The position numbers and the translations under genes were made by a program. Of a DNA stretch of 43,786 nt, positions 13,021 to 26,692 are shown piece after piece. The notes beneath the pieces are model-generated. The model worked only from the letters and a program-made list of their open reading frames with translations, was not told the DNA's origin and searched no databases. How positions within the stretch are numbered: the stretch's first letter is position 1; the number at the start of each line of letters is the position of its first letter. The DNA is from Helochares maculicollis (taxonomy: Eukaryota; Arthropoda; Insecta; Coleoptera; Hydrophilidae), in contig JAWQRO010000300.1 in the NCBI GenBank assembly GCA_033557835.1, positions 1-43,786 of the forward strand, read 5' to 3'.

Positions 13021-14639
13021 TAGGAATTTGTAGCGTGAAATGCTTTTAAATATATATATACATCAAATGTTTTTAAATAAAATACTATTTGACATGCTTT
13101 AATGAACCTTACAATCCATATCGTTGAACTTTATAATTGCAGTGAGTATTTTTATAATTGGATTGGGCAAAAACAGCTTGACGTTAATTTTCATATTTTT
13201 TCTAGAATAATCGTGGTTTAATAAGCAGTAACAATATAACAAATTATAAGTAGCAGTCACGAAATAGGACTCATTAAGCTATGAGCAAAAATTCCCAAAA
13301 TTTTCTAAAAATTATCTAAATTTCAAACAAACTCCACGGGGCAAGTAATTTATTCCAATCACTGTACGGAAGAGTATATCGCATAACAAAATAAACAAAA
13401 AGTTCTCCTTCTAGAAATTAATTATTGCGAAGCCCACCCTACGAAGGCTTGATTGATGTGTCTTTCAAGAAGTGTAATTATATAGCAATTAAACGGAAAA
13501 ATAATCGCGCCAATCAACATGCCGAGTTCCGAGTTGAGTTAAACGTTGTTTTCCTTAACTTTTCGCTAATTTGCTTCGTCATTCTCTCTTCAAAATTAAA
13601 ACAGTGCTTAATTAAAAAAAATTCTTGGACCATTTAGATGTAGCTCATCAAAAATTAGCTTTGCGTCTGAGGAAATATATTCTGCACAATTAAACCCAAA
13701 ATATATAGAAAAAAATTCAATTCTTGGAAATGGAAATTTTAATTAAAAATAAAACTGAACAAATATTTTAATAATCACTAAGAGCAAGTAGAATTAAAAT
13801 TAAACGTGCTGTTAAAGGCGGGTGAAATGCAAATTATCCTTCATCATGCATAACGGCTAGATTTTAAATATGACTCAATATTGAAGATCCTTTCCTTTAT
13901 AGATATTTCAGCATTCTATTTCCTTAAGATTAAATATAGATTTTTAATATTCTTGTTTGGTCTACTTCGGAAGTGTAGTTTTTAAAACGTGAAGCAGTAA
14001 TAAAACAAGATTTTTAGTTTTTGCCCTCTCAGACATTTAAATCATTATATAAATAAATAACACTTATTATTATTTTATTATTTGCCTGTGGTGTTGCCAA
14101 CTATTAATAAATAAATGCATTCATTTCTCAGAATTCACCTTATCATTTAATAAATATCTGTGAAAAAATCAAATAGATTTCATTTGTGGCACACATATCT
14201 TTTAATAGCAACTTTAAAGTGATAAATTTTCACATGAAATGTCTGCATTTGATATTATCGATTCTTGAAATTGAAAATATACTTTCAGTTGCTCGTTTCA
14301 GAATTTTTCCAGTTTTAAATTGTCTTTAGTAACGCCTAAGGTTCCAAAATGTGAATAAACCAAAGCGGTGGAAAATCGTTGAAATACCAAAAAGCAAACT
14401 TCATTAATTTTTTATTTGTCTATGTAAAAAAGCATGTTTACTCAACACTTCATCAATTCCATTACGAGCAGCAGATGGAGACTTTTTATAAAAGAAATAA
14501 AGTTTTTGCGTAACAGTATTCTCACGTCTACGACAGCGCAAAAACGGTTTTTTGAACTAATATTCAGGGGCTTTGTCCTTGAAACATCAAACTGAAACTA
14601 AAAACTTCTGTTTGCAAAACAAACCATTAAGTATCTAAG
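13021..14639. other. AT-rich desert, no gene seen
   Basis: Chance frames only. Confidence 0.55.
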
Positions 14640-15800
14640 TCTATAAAATCGGAAATTCTGTAAATCCCTCTGAGGACAGCTCAAGCGGCGTGTCGATGGT
14701 TTTCACAAAAACGCGAACAAACAGAGAGACTGTTTGCTTTTAAATGATATTTGCAGTAGGAGATAAAGTTGGTCAGTTCAATATTAATGAAGGTTGGAAA
14801 GAAATGAAAAAGGATGGTGGTTGCACCTCGATTCTAGGACAGAAAGCGCTGTGAATGTGCTGGAAGCGAACAAGTGGTCGCACCCACGCACAGCTTTCTC
14901 CTGGAGTTTGCATTGACAGGTCGGTTACCTCTCCCACCCCCTTATATGCAAATGAGGATTTGCTAATAAATACAAGCAAATACAAGATGACCCTTTTGAC
15001 GTCTGTATGAGTGCGCTTCTCTGACTTTCTCCCAAGCACGAGTTTAATTATTTATCCAGTACTTGTGCTTTGCCTTCATTGCCAGGAAATTGGGATTGGA
15101 TTGAAAAACAAACAACTCTCACAAAATAAAGTTAGTGAAATGAAAACATTGCTGTTAAAGGAGAGTGAAGATAATAACATGAAAATGTATGCTATGTATG
15201 TTTTATCCTTTTCAGTATTTAGAATTAAAAAAAATAGCAATGTACTTTTTTTTATTTCAAATTAGATAGTAAAATATTTTAATAATCTTTATGAATACAG
15301 CTCACTTAACGTTGAAGTGGGCAATCTTATTTCCAGAGGGTGTCTCGTCATAAGGTTACTGGAAACGACCACTTGCTGGATCCTCACGCGGTACCGGCTT
15401 CCCCCTAGACGGCCGCCCACGCAAAAGTGAGGCATTCCATCCCCACTCTCCACCTGATGCCGCTCATATCGATCCACCCACGTTCATCCCCACCAGTCCA
15501 TTGAACATCTGCAGCGCGTATGAAACAACCCTGGTCACCTGTGACCTCGGGTACCGCGGTGACGTTTACTTACTAAAGCCATTGTAGACATTTTAATGCA
15601 TTCATCTTTAATGGATGGTTGATTTTGATAAATGAAGGGGAGAGATGAGAAAGCTGAAAGGAAGCACGCTTTCCTTTGACTTCAGAAGGGAGGACCCCTG
15701 AAAGCTGCAGGAGAAGTTTAGACGTGCTATTTACCCCTTAGGCATGGTTCTAAGACTAGGGTTTTCCTGTGGAGGATATGAGTAAACATTAATTTTAAAC
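14640..15800. promoter_or_regulatory. GC-richer island, candidate enhancer or conserved element
   Basis: This kilobase differs from its surroundings, with long stretches of balanced or GC-rich sequence in an AT-rich desert. It contains a perfect POU octamer in CCCTTATATGCAAATGAGG (about 14938-14956), a TTTAATTATTTAT homeodomain-type site (about 15042) and GC-rich blocks at 14820-14945, 15340-15570 and 15680-15730. The short frames in it have no recognised product. No repeat termini were seen. A regulatory role is inferred from composition and motifs only. Confidence 0.3.
15354..15587 (+). other. GC-rich open segment, possible exon or TE fragment
   Basis: A 77-codon plus-strand frame without ATG (for example SEAFHPHSPPDAAHIDPPTF) is open here, and two minus-strand frames are also largely open, as expected of GC-rich DNA. 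It contains an inverted repeat GGTCAC-CT-GTGACC (about 15533-15546) and repeated GGTACCG words near 15390 and 15550. A minus-strand GTAAGT near 15568 could be a donor. I cannot decide between an exon, a regulatory block and a mobile-element fragment. Confidence 0.2.
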
Positions 15801-17029
15801 GTCTCTAAGCGCGTTAATAAAAGAAGACGGGTATGTGGTCCGCTCTCTGTTGGATCTTTAATAAAGGGAAGTTTTCATTATCGTTTTCGATTATAGTCTT
15901 ATGTTCCCTGGGAAAGGTGTAAATTATTTTTAACGCCAATATTATTTTTAGAATTTTGTCTACCAACAACTTACTGATATTTTATGTCCTAGAACTAAAG
16001 TACACTTTTGGGCATTTTGTTTGGCCAGCTCTTTGCCAATGATAAGATTATTAAAGAATCTACTTTTTCTGGTTCTTAACTAGTGAACGAATGATTTTGT
16101 CAGAACAATAATGTTAAATTAAGCTTAGAATATACAATGCATATGGAAAGATTTATCCATGTACCTCTCAGATATATAAACGGAAGGTACTACGTTTGCA
16201 CCATTTTTTGCGGCTACATGCAAAGGGGAAATCTCATATCTACACTTTAAATGCCTTTGAAATTGTTTGAATAAATGTTTTCAATATTTATAATTTACAT
16301 TAATTATGCCATGGTATTGGTACTATATTGTAGCTTTGCAAAATTAGCTATTGTGTGTATTTCACTATAGCTCTAGGAAACCATAAAAAATGTTGAGTTT
16401 CAAATTTAAAGTCTATTCCGTATTTGCCACTTAGAAATTCGGAGGATTATTTATTTATCGTATTAATTATCTAATTCAACATAAGAATTAGCAGATAGTA
16501 TTAACAATTGATGAGAAAAATAGGTGATATTTAACAGAATTTTTCTTTAGCTTAATATTCGAATGGTTTGTGGTTATAAGCTATTTACAGTTTTAATATG
16601 GCAAAAGAATAGATAAACAAATAGAACCAAAAACATAAATGGCAATTAGGTAATATATCTTTAACCAAATGAATGTCATAATGGTGGAAGTAAATTATCT
16701 TGTTATTTAAATTTTATTAATTTTTTAAAATTATAAATCAAATGTGTTTCAACACTATTTCACATACTGTTTCATTCACTACCATTCACATGATTTTTAC
16801 AATTTTGTACTGATTTGTACTATATTTCCTGTTGTATTTTTATATATTATTGTTGTTATTATGAATTTAAAAACATTTATTGATAAATTCTTTCTACATT
16901 CTGATAATCGCAAATAATTGTTTACGAACTCCAAGAATCTTGCATGAAAATAACCCATTGAATAGAAAATGAAATATGATGAAGTCAAATCAATACACGT
17001 TGACTTACACACCTAAACTTGAGCATGAA
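15801..17029. other. AT-rich desert, no gene seen
   Basis: Chance frames only; a faint ankyrin-like reading near 16195 was not accepted. Confidence 0.5.
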
Positions 17030-17440
17030 TCCAGTTGCACGAATCAACTGGGAAGAGCACATGAAAATGAAATGAAGAGAAGTTGACAACAAATTAAAAA
17101 ATATATTAGTTTTTATTAAGAAATTCAAAGTTGTCAATTTACAGCAATGTAAGATCTTACAAGCAAGTCCTAAAACCAGTTTGAACTTATGGCGTACTAT
17201 TGTGAGGGTGATGTGCCAAAAATTATATATCCATGATACAAAAAAAGCTTAAGATAAAAAGCTGAGATGTATGGTTAATGCACCCCGGTTCTGCAAAAAT
17301 GAAGACCTGCACAGAGACCTCAGAGAAGCACAAAGCAAAACTTCAGTTTCATGTTAACAGTGATGCCCTCTAGCTTCTAAATATTGCAACAGTTAAAAGA
17401 AGACTTCAAAGAAAAAACATATAAGCTAGTGTAGTAGGAT
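17030..17440 (+). mobile_element. Non-LTR retrotransposon (Jockey-type) reverse-transcriptase C-terminal relic
   Basis: A frame with many stops reads LLRNSKLSIY, YKQVLKPV, TYGVLL, then MVNAPRFCKNEDLHRDLREA, then VNSDAL and ATVKRRLQRKN. This is the order of the end of Jockey-like ORF2 (LLGRKSKLSL, YK-ILKPIWTYGIQLWG, VNAPW-V-NE-LHRDL, RRLKR). Upstream ORF2 and the poly-A tail are absent or unrecognisable. Old and inactive. Confidence 0.8.
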
Positions 17441-20400
17441 AGGCTCATTACAGAGACATATCAAAATTGTGAAACAGAAAGTAGAAAATCATTGCTAGGA
17501 AATTATGTTTTGAATCGTAAGACAATGTTTTTCGGCGCTTGCAGTAAGATCATGCTCCCAATGTTTTAAATGAATTTCTAGCTAAGAGACATTATTATAT
17601 AAATAGTATAACCATACAATAGAAGAGCGGAAGCAATATGACTTTACTGCTACTAGAAATGCAGCACATGCTGGAAGAATCTAACGTTATCAGAGCTTTT
17701 AGAAACGTGATTTAGAATTTTCGGCAATACTGTTATATTCGCGGGCTCTGCTAAGGACAATTCAATTTGAATACAGGACTAGATAAACTATGCAAGCTAC
17801 CATTTTAAAGAATATCAATTTATCAGTGCATCAGTTCAGTAGTACAAACCAGAGTTCGCTCTTGACTGACATGTAGACACAGATAAATTTCGTGCGGTGT
17901 TTATTTATATATGAAAATATATAAATACTAAAAATTTCTGGCACATTTTGAAAATATAAAATATAATAAAATATATTTACAATCTAGGTCTGACCTCTGC
18001 TTCGTATAAGCCATATTTCTTCCGCACTTACAACAATTTTCCTTACATTACTTTGAAATCCCAATGAAAAGCACATTTTGTGTTGCTGGTATGCATTATT
18101 TAATTAATATTTGACATCAATATGTGTGATAGGTTAACGCATTTATTCATTTTCAACATTTATAAAATCAAGAATGGTTCACAGCGAAAAGTAGGATTAC
18201 TTTTCTTTCAGTCCCGTTTTAGAAATCAGACATTAATGAGAGATACGTGAAACTGCTCTGTATCACACCTAAATGTTTTCTGGTGCTAAATCTATTGGCA
18301 AAATTTGCTTAGAACTGAACAAAAACAAATTATAAATACATTAACTTGATAGATTAAATAAAATCAAAACTATGCATCTCCAAAAAAAAGGTAGTTTGGT
18401 AGTAAATTCCCAAAATTTTAATAAAATGAATCTCGTTATATTGCATTTGATTCGAATAACAATTTCTACTTTGTGGACAGACACCTGACACTCGTACATG
18501 CCATCTTTCCAGATATTCGCTATAATAGTAAAAACTACTTTTTGTTCAACGAACTTTCCTGAATAACACACCCATTTTTCTTTGCTATTTCATTTAGGTT
18601 TTGCCATTCACCAATAATGAGTAGTTAGCATGTTATCATGCTACTGATGTTAAATAAGATTATAAATAGCCCAAGAGCACACATACACTCAACACAATTA
18701 TATACACGAAGGATACGTAGGAAACTAATGCTTAAAAGAAAGCTTTATTACTGCACATGATTTAAAAAAGATGAATTTGCATGCAAGTACAGAATTTCAA
18801 AATATTATACAGCCCCTTTTTTAGACGTGTAATTTGAATTTCGTTTTATTTAGCTTTCCCCTAATAAGGTAGCTATAACACACGAAACACAAATAGGAAC
18901 AAAAAAAGTCCCCTCGCAAGAAAACTCGCCATAACTAACTCTCTAGTCAGCTCTAAATATGTTTATTAAGCAGGCGTTTCCTTTGCACAGTATGTCGTCT
19001 TAGTAAGCCTCACAGAAAAGCTTTAAATTTCATAATATGTTCATTAAAATTATAAACTGACATCATAGAGATCAAAAGACGACTCTTCTAGCATGTCCTC
19101 ATAAAACGACAAGTCTTTCAAAAATAAGCACTTTCATACAGAAAATCAGTTATGTAAAATATGCAAAAGTTCATTTGAAATGTAAATGAACGAATAGGCC
19201 ACTACTGCCAAAATGTGCTCAATCTTATTATGCTTTTGTCATTCTCCAGTTTGAGAAAAAAGCACCGAGTTTATCTTTATGGAAGTTTAGAGTGATGCAA
19301 AGTGAAAACTTTGTGCATTATTTAGCAACCACACGATTTTGACAGATTTGTACTGCTGAGATTTATGTAGTAGAAGTGTTTTATGTAGTTTCCTTACAAG
19401 GAACTGTAACGCAGGCAGAACTTTTAACAAGATTTGTTGGTTGAAATTTTTGGAGAAAATTTCTGATATTGAAAATTTATGCCGGAACTTTCCGCAGGTA
19501 ATTTGCCTAAAAGAGTTCTTGCTTTTTAATCAGAAAAATAGTTCGAAAGGATATATAGTACTGCGCCGCTGTCGCGTCACGCCCTTAATCATCGGTTCAG
19601 ATTTAATTACAGTAATCACATTTGTTGCTAAATCACACCTTTGGACTATCAATTTATACAACATGTTGTTAATCTATTTTAAGCCCTTGAGCCTATTTTG
19701 CATTTGAAATTAATGGATTCTTGTCAGTCGTAACTAGCACTAGCCTACTACTGAGGAATTGATAGTAATCTATGCTATTTTTAGTGAAAACGTGATAAAT
19801 ACCGTGAGACGAGAGCGTTTAAAAAATCGAGTCCTATCCAAAAGCAGTTTTAATGCATACTTTTTAATAATATGCAACAGATCTTGGCGTGATAAGGAAG
19901 TACCACGTTGTATAATGGAGTTAAAATATTTGTAATGGCTTTGAAACGGCTAACAATAAGCGACAATTGTAAATCACGGTTTTGTTTTTATATTTGCTCT
20001 TAAAATATTTAGTTGGCATTATATTTCACTGCTTACATTTTCCGGTTTCATATTTCACCTCCTTGTCTCTGCATAGTTTTCCTTTGGCAAATAAAAGATT
20101 TAAATAGGTTTAAGCTAATAAAAATTATATCTATATAAGTTTCGTTTATTCGCTAAAATGTTCCTACAAATGGCATATCTGTTCTTTTAAACAGCATACA
20201 CGTACTGCTAGCATACAGTTTGTATTGAATAGTTTGGATTTGGGTTAACTAGTTGACGTACTACTAAAAGTATAAGACCACAAATTTATTGTGCAACTAG
20301 ATTTTTAGTGCGAAAGTGCTTTACTTCTACGTACCTAAAATAGATAGCACCATAAACTGCGACATTATACATCCTATAGCACGTAAATCTCGAAGAAAAC

Positions 20401-23400
20401 GAACCAACAAAATTATAGTTTAGTACAGCACATTTTTCTCCACACATTCCCATGTAAAGCTTGGAATAAACTGCTGTTGCCAGTCATAAAGTCTAGGTCT
20501 AAAACGCCAGTGTTTTTATTTATCGCCGAAATAGAAATATTCCGCCGCATTTTCCTTGTCCTTGTGAGAAAACATGATGCTATAGAATATTTTATTAAAA
20601 ATATTAAATATATACAGTTGATTAAATTTATGTTTTCTTTCCTTCCACGAAAAGATCAATAGCTCCGCAATTTCCATTTCTCTTATAAATAAGAAAGTAG
20701 GTCGCCAAGGCGTTCGGTACTCTTTTTTCTTCTTCTTGATTTTCTCATAAATTGACAAAGGTTGGTAACCCTCCCGAAATATAAAAATTGTTTCCACTCT
20801 GCCACGCTTTCCACAATTGCTGGTTCGAAATGAATGCTTTAGTGTTATTAAACAAAATCCCTTTGTTATAAAAATAAATACCTAGAATGGGCTCTTTGTT
20901 ATAACAATTTTCCATTTAGCGAGAAAATCGATTATCAACCTTGAAGAATTTTACTTAATGTATACATTAAATGGAACTCAAGGGACATATTGAAACCATT
21001 ATTCCTCTTTATTACAAATATTAATTGCTTATGCTGTATCAAAATGTGTAATATTTATCATGGTTCTATTTGAAGAGAAAGAGCGTATAGATCATAAATA
21101 TACAAAATGCACGAATTTAAATTTAAGTGTTTATTGCCACAATAAATATTTTATATTTTATCATCTATAAAGGATGCATATACGTATATAAGTCAGATTA
21201 TTTTAAGCTTTGTTCTGCAAATAGAAGGCATCATTCAGATATGGTTATTGCATATATTGTAGCTATTTACAGCGTCTATAAATGATTCATGCCACTTTAA
21301 TGAGAATTACCGCTAGAGATGAGTTTGACTCGTAAAGAGTTTTAAGCTATGCATCATGAAGCAAAGTCTAAAAATACTCGACCATGTATTCAAGTATTAG
21401 GCTAATGTGATTGGTAGTATTAAGTAGTGACACATTTGTCGAAAATATCTTTAAAAAATTGGAGACATTAATAAGCATAATATTTTCAGTTTATAACTCA
21501 AAAGCGTGATACTAATTTTTAAATAACCCATAAGTTTTCTGCATTCATCAATTGCAAGACCCCAGATTTGAGATCAAATAGAATATTTTTTATTGTATAC
21601 AAATAAAGCCAACTTGAAAGATCGATAGTATTTAGAAAGAGATAATGAATACTTTTGAGATATATTTGGAATATTCACTTTGTGTAATAACTAATTTTAA
21701 TTAATCAGCAACTAATATATTTTATTGTAAAAAATAGGTTTCAGTACAATTTATCCTTATTGTTCAAAACGGGTTGTCTGGAAATATTTTTGAAAAAACT
21801 AAAAATTTCAAAAGTATAGATGAAAATTTATAAAAGACAATACTTATAAATTACTAGAAATGTCCAGCTGATTCGCTTGTCTACATTTCTTATTTTTTTT
21901 TTAATCGCAACTAGATATAACTAGTCTTCGAGCTGCACCAGCCAAATTACCGTTAAAAACGTTCCTAAACGTCTAACCCTTTCTAAATAATGTAACTATA
22001 GAAAACCCAGGAATTGCTAAAGTATTTAAGACTTCAAGTTACTGAAAAAATTTTTTGCTATAAATCATTAAATCTACTTCGACTTACATTGGATTTTTTG
22101 AAAAAGTATATTTATCGCGATGTCTTTGATGTTATAATATCACGTAGACGAAACTTTTACCGCTATATGATCCATTTTGATGAGCACAGTACGCAAAATA
22201 AAGTGCCTTGCTTATTTTAAGGAGAATCACATTCATTGTATGTAACTCATGGGAGTACTAATATAATTCATTTAATGGCATCATTAGATTTTGAGATATG
22301 TGTCCGAAGAACAGAAAAAACTTAGCCCTACATCTAACTCTTTGGAAATTGAAATTCTGAAAAACGCCTAAACTCGGGTGTATAATTTCCATCTCTGTAT
22401 CAATTTTAGATTTTGAAGTATAAGACTCGCTAAAAGACATTCAACCTTTATTTTTACCTCCTTAGACATGAAATTTCAGAAATTCCTTCTTTATTCGTTG
22501 CCTACACTATGATGTCAAGGCTTGAGCTGGACGTTGATGAGTAAGTCTTTAGTCAGTGAGTCAGATAATTAGTCAGTTAATCAGTCAGTCAGTCAGGACA
22601 CTTTGTTTTGTAAATATACATAATAGATATTCAAACGAAATTTCTAGAGCTAGACTAAAACGCCCCACAAAATAAATCGAACATATTTAAATGATATAAA
22701 TTTCTTTAATACATGCAAAATTAAATTTGCAATATGAAAAACATCAACCGTTTACACTAAAAGTGAGACAGTTAGGAATAATATTTAATGAAATCTTCGA
22801 TTTCGATTGTATTTAGTCACAGTTTTAATCAGCACCGATGGATAAATGGTATATTTTTGACAAATTTTACCTGCATTATGCACGATTTCACGAATGGAAA
22901 GCAGAATAATTCATTTCATACTCAAGGAAAATAACTTAGTAATTATTGCCGGTAGCTAATAAGACATGTTCTAAAAAAATCAATGTCCTTTAGTGCAACC
23001 CATACAAATGGAATTTAAAACGCATTACCCTTTGGTTTCAAATGAACAAGAGCGGGTGCAATTTTTTATTCATTTGTGTTGTCAAAAAAACTATCCATAA
23101 ATGAAAACACAAAAGGCATTCGTCGTTTTTTACAGAACATGAAAGGTTTAAAAGGAAAATTATCTACAAAGCACGTACACACGTGATATAGACAGGAGAG
23201 CACTACGCTTTTGTAGCATAAAAAGCTCACAGCCTTTTATGTGGTCAAACTTACTTATCTCGGTCAATTTTCTAGATGAATAAAGTAACTTTGGTGAAAC
23301 AATGCTTAATGGCATTTTCGGCCACTGTTATATTGTTTGGTCAATGTAATTTATGGATGATTGGCCAGAGATCTAATTTTCAATCCAGTCTACTTCGGTT

Positions 23401-24368
23401 TAGATCAATTGGCTGCAAAGCTCTATAACCGCCCACACACTTCGTTCAGTAACGCGTTTGTCCTTTGGAGACCTCTTCGTGAGGAGAATAAAACTTATTA
23501 ACAATTAAGTGATAGACCTCCGTTTTCCACTACTAAATGTCGTTAAAATTGCAGGGCTAATCACGGCCCTTGCTCACAATGTAATAAAGATGAAATTTTA
23601 AAGGCTTCCATTGAAATAACTTTAGATAACTATGCAAAATCTTCATTCGTAGTAAATTCTTCCACAGAACTCAATTATGAATAAAGCCAAATTCGTCCGG
23701 GACTTGGGTACTCTTCGCTCTAAATTTCTGCAAGGGTACATTTATACACCGAAAGTTTGAGATAACTGGACAACTTTAATACGATGAACGTCTAGTGCAA
23801 AGCGTTTATAGTCTTCCAAGTAAATACATCGCCACTGAACTCATGCTTTTGCTGCGGGAACAAAATTTTACACAGCTTGGGCAAATTCTACATGTGAAAT
23901 AATGGGTTAGAATCAGTTATAATAATCATAACACCAAAATTCATATGGAATAATTTCCTCGCTTCATCTCAAAGGGTTAATTAATAATTTCCTTGGTGCG
24001 TGCATGGTTCATGTGTAATCTTCCATTCCCTTTCCCTACAATTTACATACTGATTAACATAAGGACTTGATTTATACATAATATTTGCTTTCATTAAATC
24101 ACCGCACTTTAAACAAGCGAAAATCTAAATGAAATTCCAAGGAAACATGCTCTTGCAAGTTTTACATCAATACATAACATTTTTCATTTTCGTTCTTGAA
24201 ATATATCTTAAAATTTTCCCCCAATAAAGTAAATCAAATGAAACGCAGCCTAACTTCCGTTTCGAATATCCACTTTCTCCAATATTTGACATATAGGAAC
24301 GCGTTCCGGTAGAAACTTGGAAATATATTTTCGGTGAAAATCACAAACAACGCAGGAATACATTGTAA
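17441..24368. other. AT-rich desert, no supported gene
   Basis: Long stretch of low-complexity AT-rich DNA with short chance frames. A somewhat GC-richer patch at 23400-23600 could be regulatory, but no motif set was convincing. Confidence 0.5.
22551..22596. repeat. (AGTC)n-type imperfect tetranucleotide repeat
   Basis: AGTCAGTGAGTCAG, then after six bases AGTCAGTTAATCAGTCAGTC and further units. Diverged tetranucleotide microsatellite. Confidence 0.8.
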
Positions 24369-24475
24369 ATTAAGGAAAATCGTTTTCTGATCCGCTTTTT
24401 GTCTGTAACGAACGACTCCCACGAGAATCATCAGTATACTGGATATGTGCCTGAGCTTCAATCCGCTTAGCCTCA
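24369..24475 (-). CDS. Weak candidate terminal exon, unknown product
   Basis: On the minus strand a pyrimidine-rich run (tttctgttcttttctctat) ends in CTGAG or, six bases later, AAG, and is followed by a non-random frame beginning RIEAQAHIQYTDDSRGSRS and ending in TAA. It is in phase 0 with the possible donor of the orphan exon at 26254-26508, so the two could be one gene with an intron of about 1.8 kb. The acceptor is not a consensus CAG or TAG and there is no homology support. Confidence 0.18.
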
Positions 24476-26253
24476 GATAGAGAAAAGAACAGAAATTCAG
24501 AAACAAGATCCACAAACCACAAACTTAAGTTTGTTATATCTATAGAACTAACCTTGCGAAAACCAATATGCACTTCAAACAAGAAGTACACATAAAATTA
24601 CACCCAAAGAAACGTTGGAACTCTGAGAGCAGTAAAAATTTGATGGCTTAATTTGCTTCAACAATATAATGGTTTATTTATTTAATTCACGATTTATTTT
24701 AATTCTATGATTTTATAATGTAAAACATAAGCTCTGAAAATTATAGGTAAGATTCTGAGTCTAACTATGTTGTTACTATTCATGCAAATCTATTCTATTT
24801 AATTATTCAGGTTAATCACAATACTGAGGGAATGTGAAATAATTAACATCAATCGGTATATCCATAAACAATTTTAGGCCGAACAGCGTTGATTAACCAA
24901 AAATTCGCTCAATAAGGATAGGCAATCTGATAAAACACTAAAAGTCCGATTTCTCAAGTATACGTATATTATTGTAATCTTTTAAAACATATAGGACAAA
25001 ACCGAAAACTGTTATGAAGAAAAGAATGGACAATTTTCCTCGAAGCAGTATCCGTTTCTTATTAGTAGATAAAGGACATCATGGATTCCTTTATACTTTT
25101 ATTTTAACAAGCGTTGATTTCTTCATTAAAAAACGATAATTTTCATTCTTGTTTAAAGTAATAACTTACTTCATTAATTTATATTAGCAACCTAAATAGG
25201 TAAGCCTATTAGTACTGGAGTAGAGGCGGCATTAAGAACATATTGCACTGTGATTTTTGTAACAAAATCAACAATTCTAAAAACATAGAAAACATTTTTA
25301 AGTTTTAAAAATAGAGAAACTAATATAATTCTGGGCAGCAAAATGCTTCGTGAAAATCAAAATATATGAGTATCAATTATAAAATTATTTAATTAATTAA
25401 TTTTGTTTCTAATTGTTTTGTAGTAGTTCACTTTTTATAAACAGATACAATACAATGGCCATGCGGCGGTCAATAAAAACATTAAGAATAAATCATGATA
25501 TCTCATCAGCATATCTAACATTTTTTCCAATTTTTGCCAATATAATAAGACTTAACAAACATCTTTCCACAATCCCTACTTAAAACCATAATGGCATTAA
25601 CCAATCTTAAAATTAATTAAATTTTGACAACCTAAATTAATACCTTATTGGCACTACAGAGTACCATATATATATATTCCTAACATTAAATACTCTATCG
25701 CACAGTTTTACCAAAATTTTGAATATAATTTCCTTGCAATTCTATGCAGGTTTAACCTATTTTAGCTGAATTCTGAAATGTAGGTCACAACTACATAAAC
25801 TACAGTACGCAGCATTTCGAAAATCAATTGTTGAAAGGAATTGTTAAAAGATTGGCAGGTTTGAGTCTTGCATTGACTTATTCATGTACATAAATAAAAC
25901 AATAAACCCAACTAGATGTATATACGGAGCAATATCAATAACATATATGTCTAATTTCCTTGATAAAATTCGTGCTCGCTTACTTACCGTTTAGAAACGA
26001 ATGTTCGGATACAGCTATCATTTTATGACTTGAATCTTCGTTTGTTGTAAATCTACATTATTAGTTTTTTTCTTATGTTTCACAACAAGAAAGCCACAGA
26101 ATTGAAATAAATTCAAGAGTTAATTAATGACAGTTCACTTAAAAACCTACGTTGATCACGTTTAACATCGAAATTGCGCGAAATTCTCGAATTTTAAATA
26201 AACAAAATAAGTGTCTTTTCTAGATATTGACATAATAGTCGAAAATTCGCACA
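24476..26253. other. AT-rich interval between candidate exons, nothing else seen
   Basis: Would be intronic if the orphan exon at 26254 and the weak candidate at 24369 belong together. No other feature read. Confidence 0.45.
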
Positions 26254-26508
26254 TCAAACCTCTTCGCCAAATTCGTTTGTACTGGTGTGTTGCATGGAAA
26301 ATTTCTCCCTAGCGCATGTGTTATGTTCAAAAAGGGCGCGCTTGCGTGGAGCGGGTGGCCTGCGCAAGGGCACTCCGGGTTGTCCTGATCGGGGTTCACA
26401 TATTAAAAAGGACTCGTCCATACGCTCCGACTCCGGTCTGCCAGAATACATACGACGCACGTCTAATCTAACTTCATCCGATGCGTAGCTCGTATCGCGC
26501 ATTTCAAA
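26254..26508 (-). CDS. Orphan coding-like first exon, product unknown
   Basis: An open frame with clearly non-random composition in a GC-richer patch. The likely ATG is at 26508 (MRDTSYASDEVRLDVRRMYS); the frame can be extended upstream to 26619, but that part reads like AT-rich leader. The peptide is charged, with a basic proline/arginine run (PLRRPPAPRKR), and looks intrinsically disordered and cytosolic. Reading ends at TGA 26254; a plausible donor is GAAGAG|GTTTGA at about 26260, which would make this the first exon of a longer gene continuing toward lower coordinates. A TATA-like element lies upstream (26635-26642 minus). I do not recognise the family. A weak candidate for a following exon is 24370-24475. 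Confidence 0.4.
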   Translation of the reverse strand, partial: FEMRDTSYASDEVRLDVRRMYSGRPESERMDESFLICEPRSGQPGVPLRRPPAPRKRALFEHNTCAREKFSMQHTSTNEFGEEV

Positions 26509-26634
26509 TGAAGCGGATATGGCCGTGAATGTAGGTTTCTGTGTATAACGCGAATGAGAATATAGTAGAAGGTGAGGAAGGATGTTAGTTGGGTGTGCCG
26601 AAAGCAAATATATAAACAAAGATGTTGTAATCTT

Positions 26635-26642
26635 TATTTATA
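26635..26642 (-). promoter_or_regulatory. TATA-like box in a short divergent promoter
   Basis: TATAAATA on the minus strand sits about 130 bp upstream of the orphan-exon ATG (26508). On the opposite strand TATAAACA (26611-26618) lies about 80 bp upstream of the TMEM179 candidate ATG. Together they suggest one compact bidirectional promoter, but TATA-like words are frequent in DNA this AT-rich. Confidence 0.3.
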
Positions 26643-26692
26643 CCGATGACGGCTCCAATTTGTTGTAAATGTACACTTAATCCGCAACGAAA

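Noticed and set aside
14773..15039. 88-codon minus-strand frame in the GC island
   Set aside because: No recognisable domain or splice context; retained only as part of the composition island.
16190..16280. Faint ankyrin-repeat reading (FAPFFAATCKGEISYLHF)
   Set aside because: Single partial match with stops on both sides and no further repeats.
24234..24515. A 93-codon hydrophobic minus-strand frame
   Set aside because: Composition fits chance in AT-rich DNA; no receptor or transporter motif found, and it overlaps a more protein-like frame.
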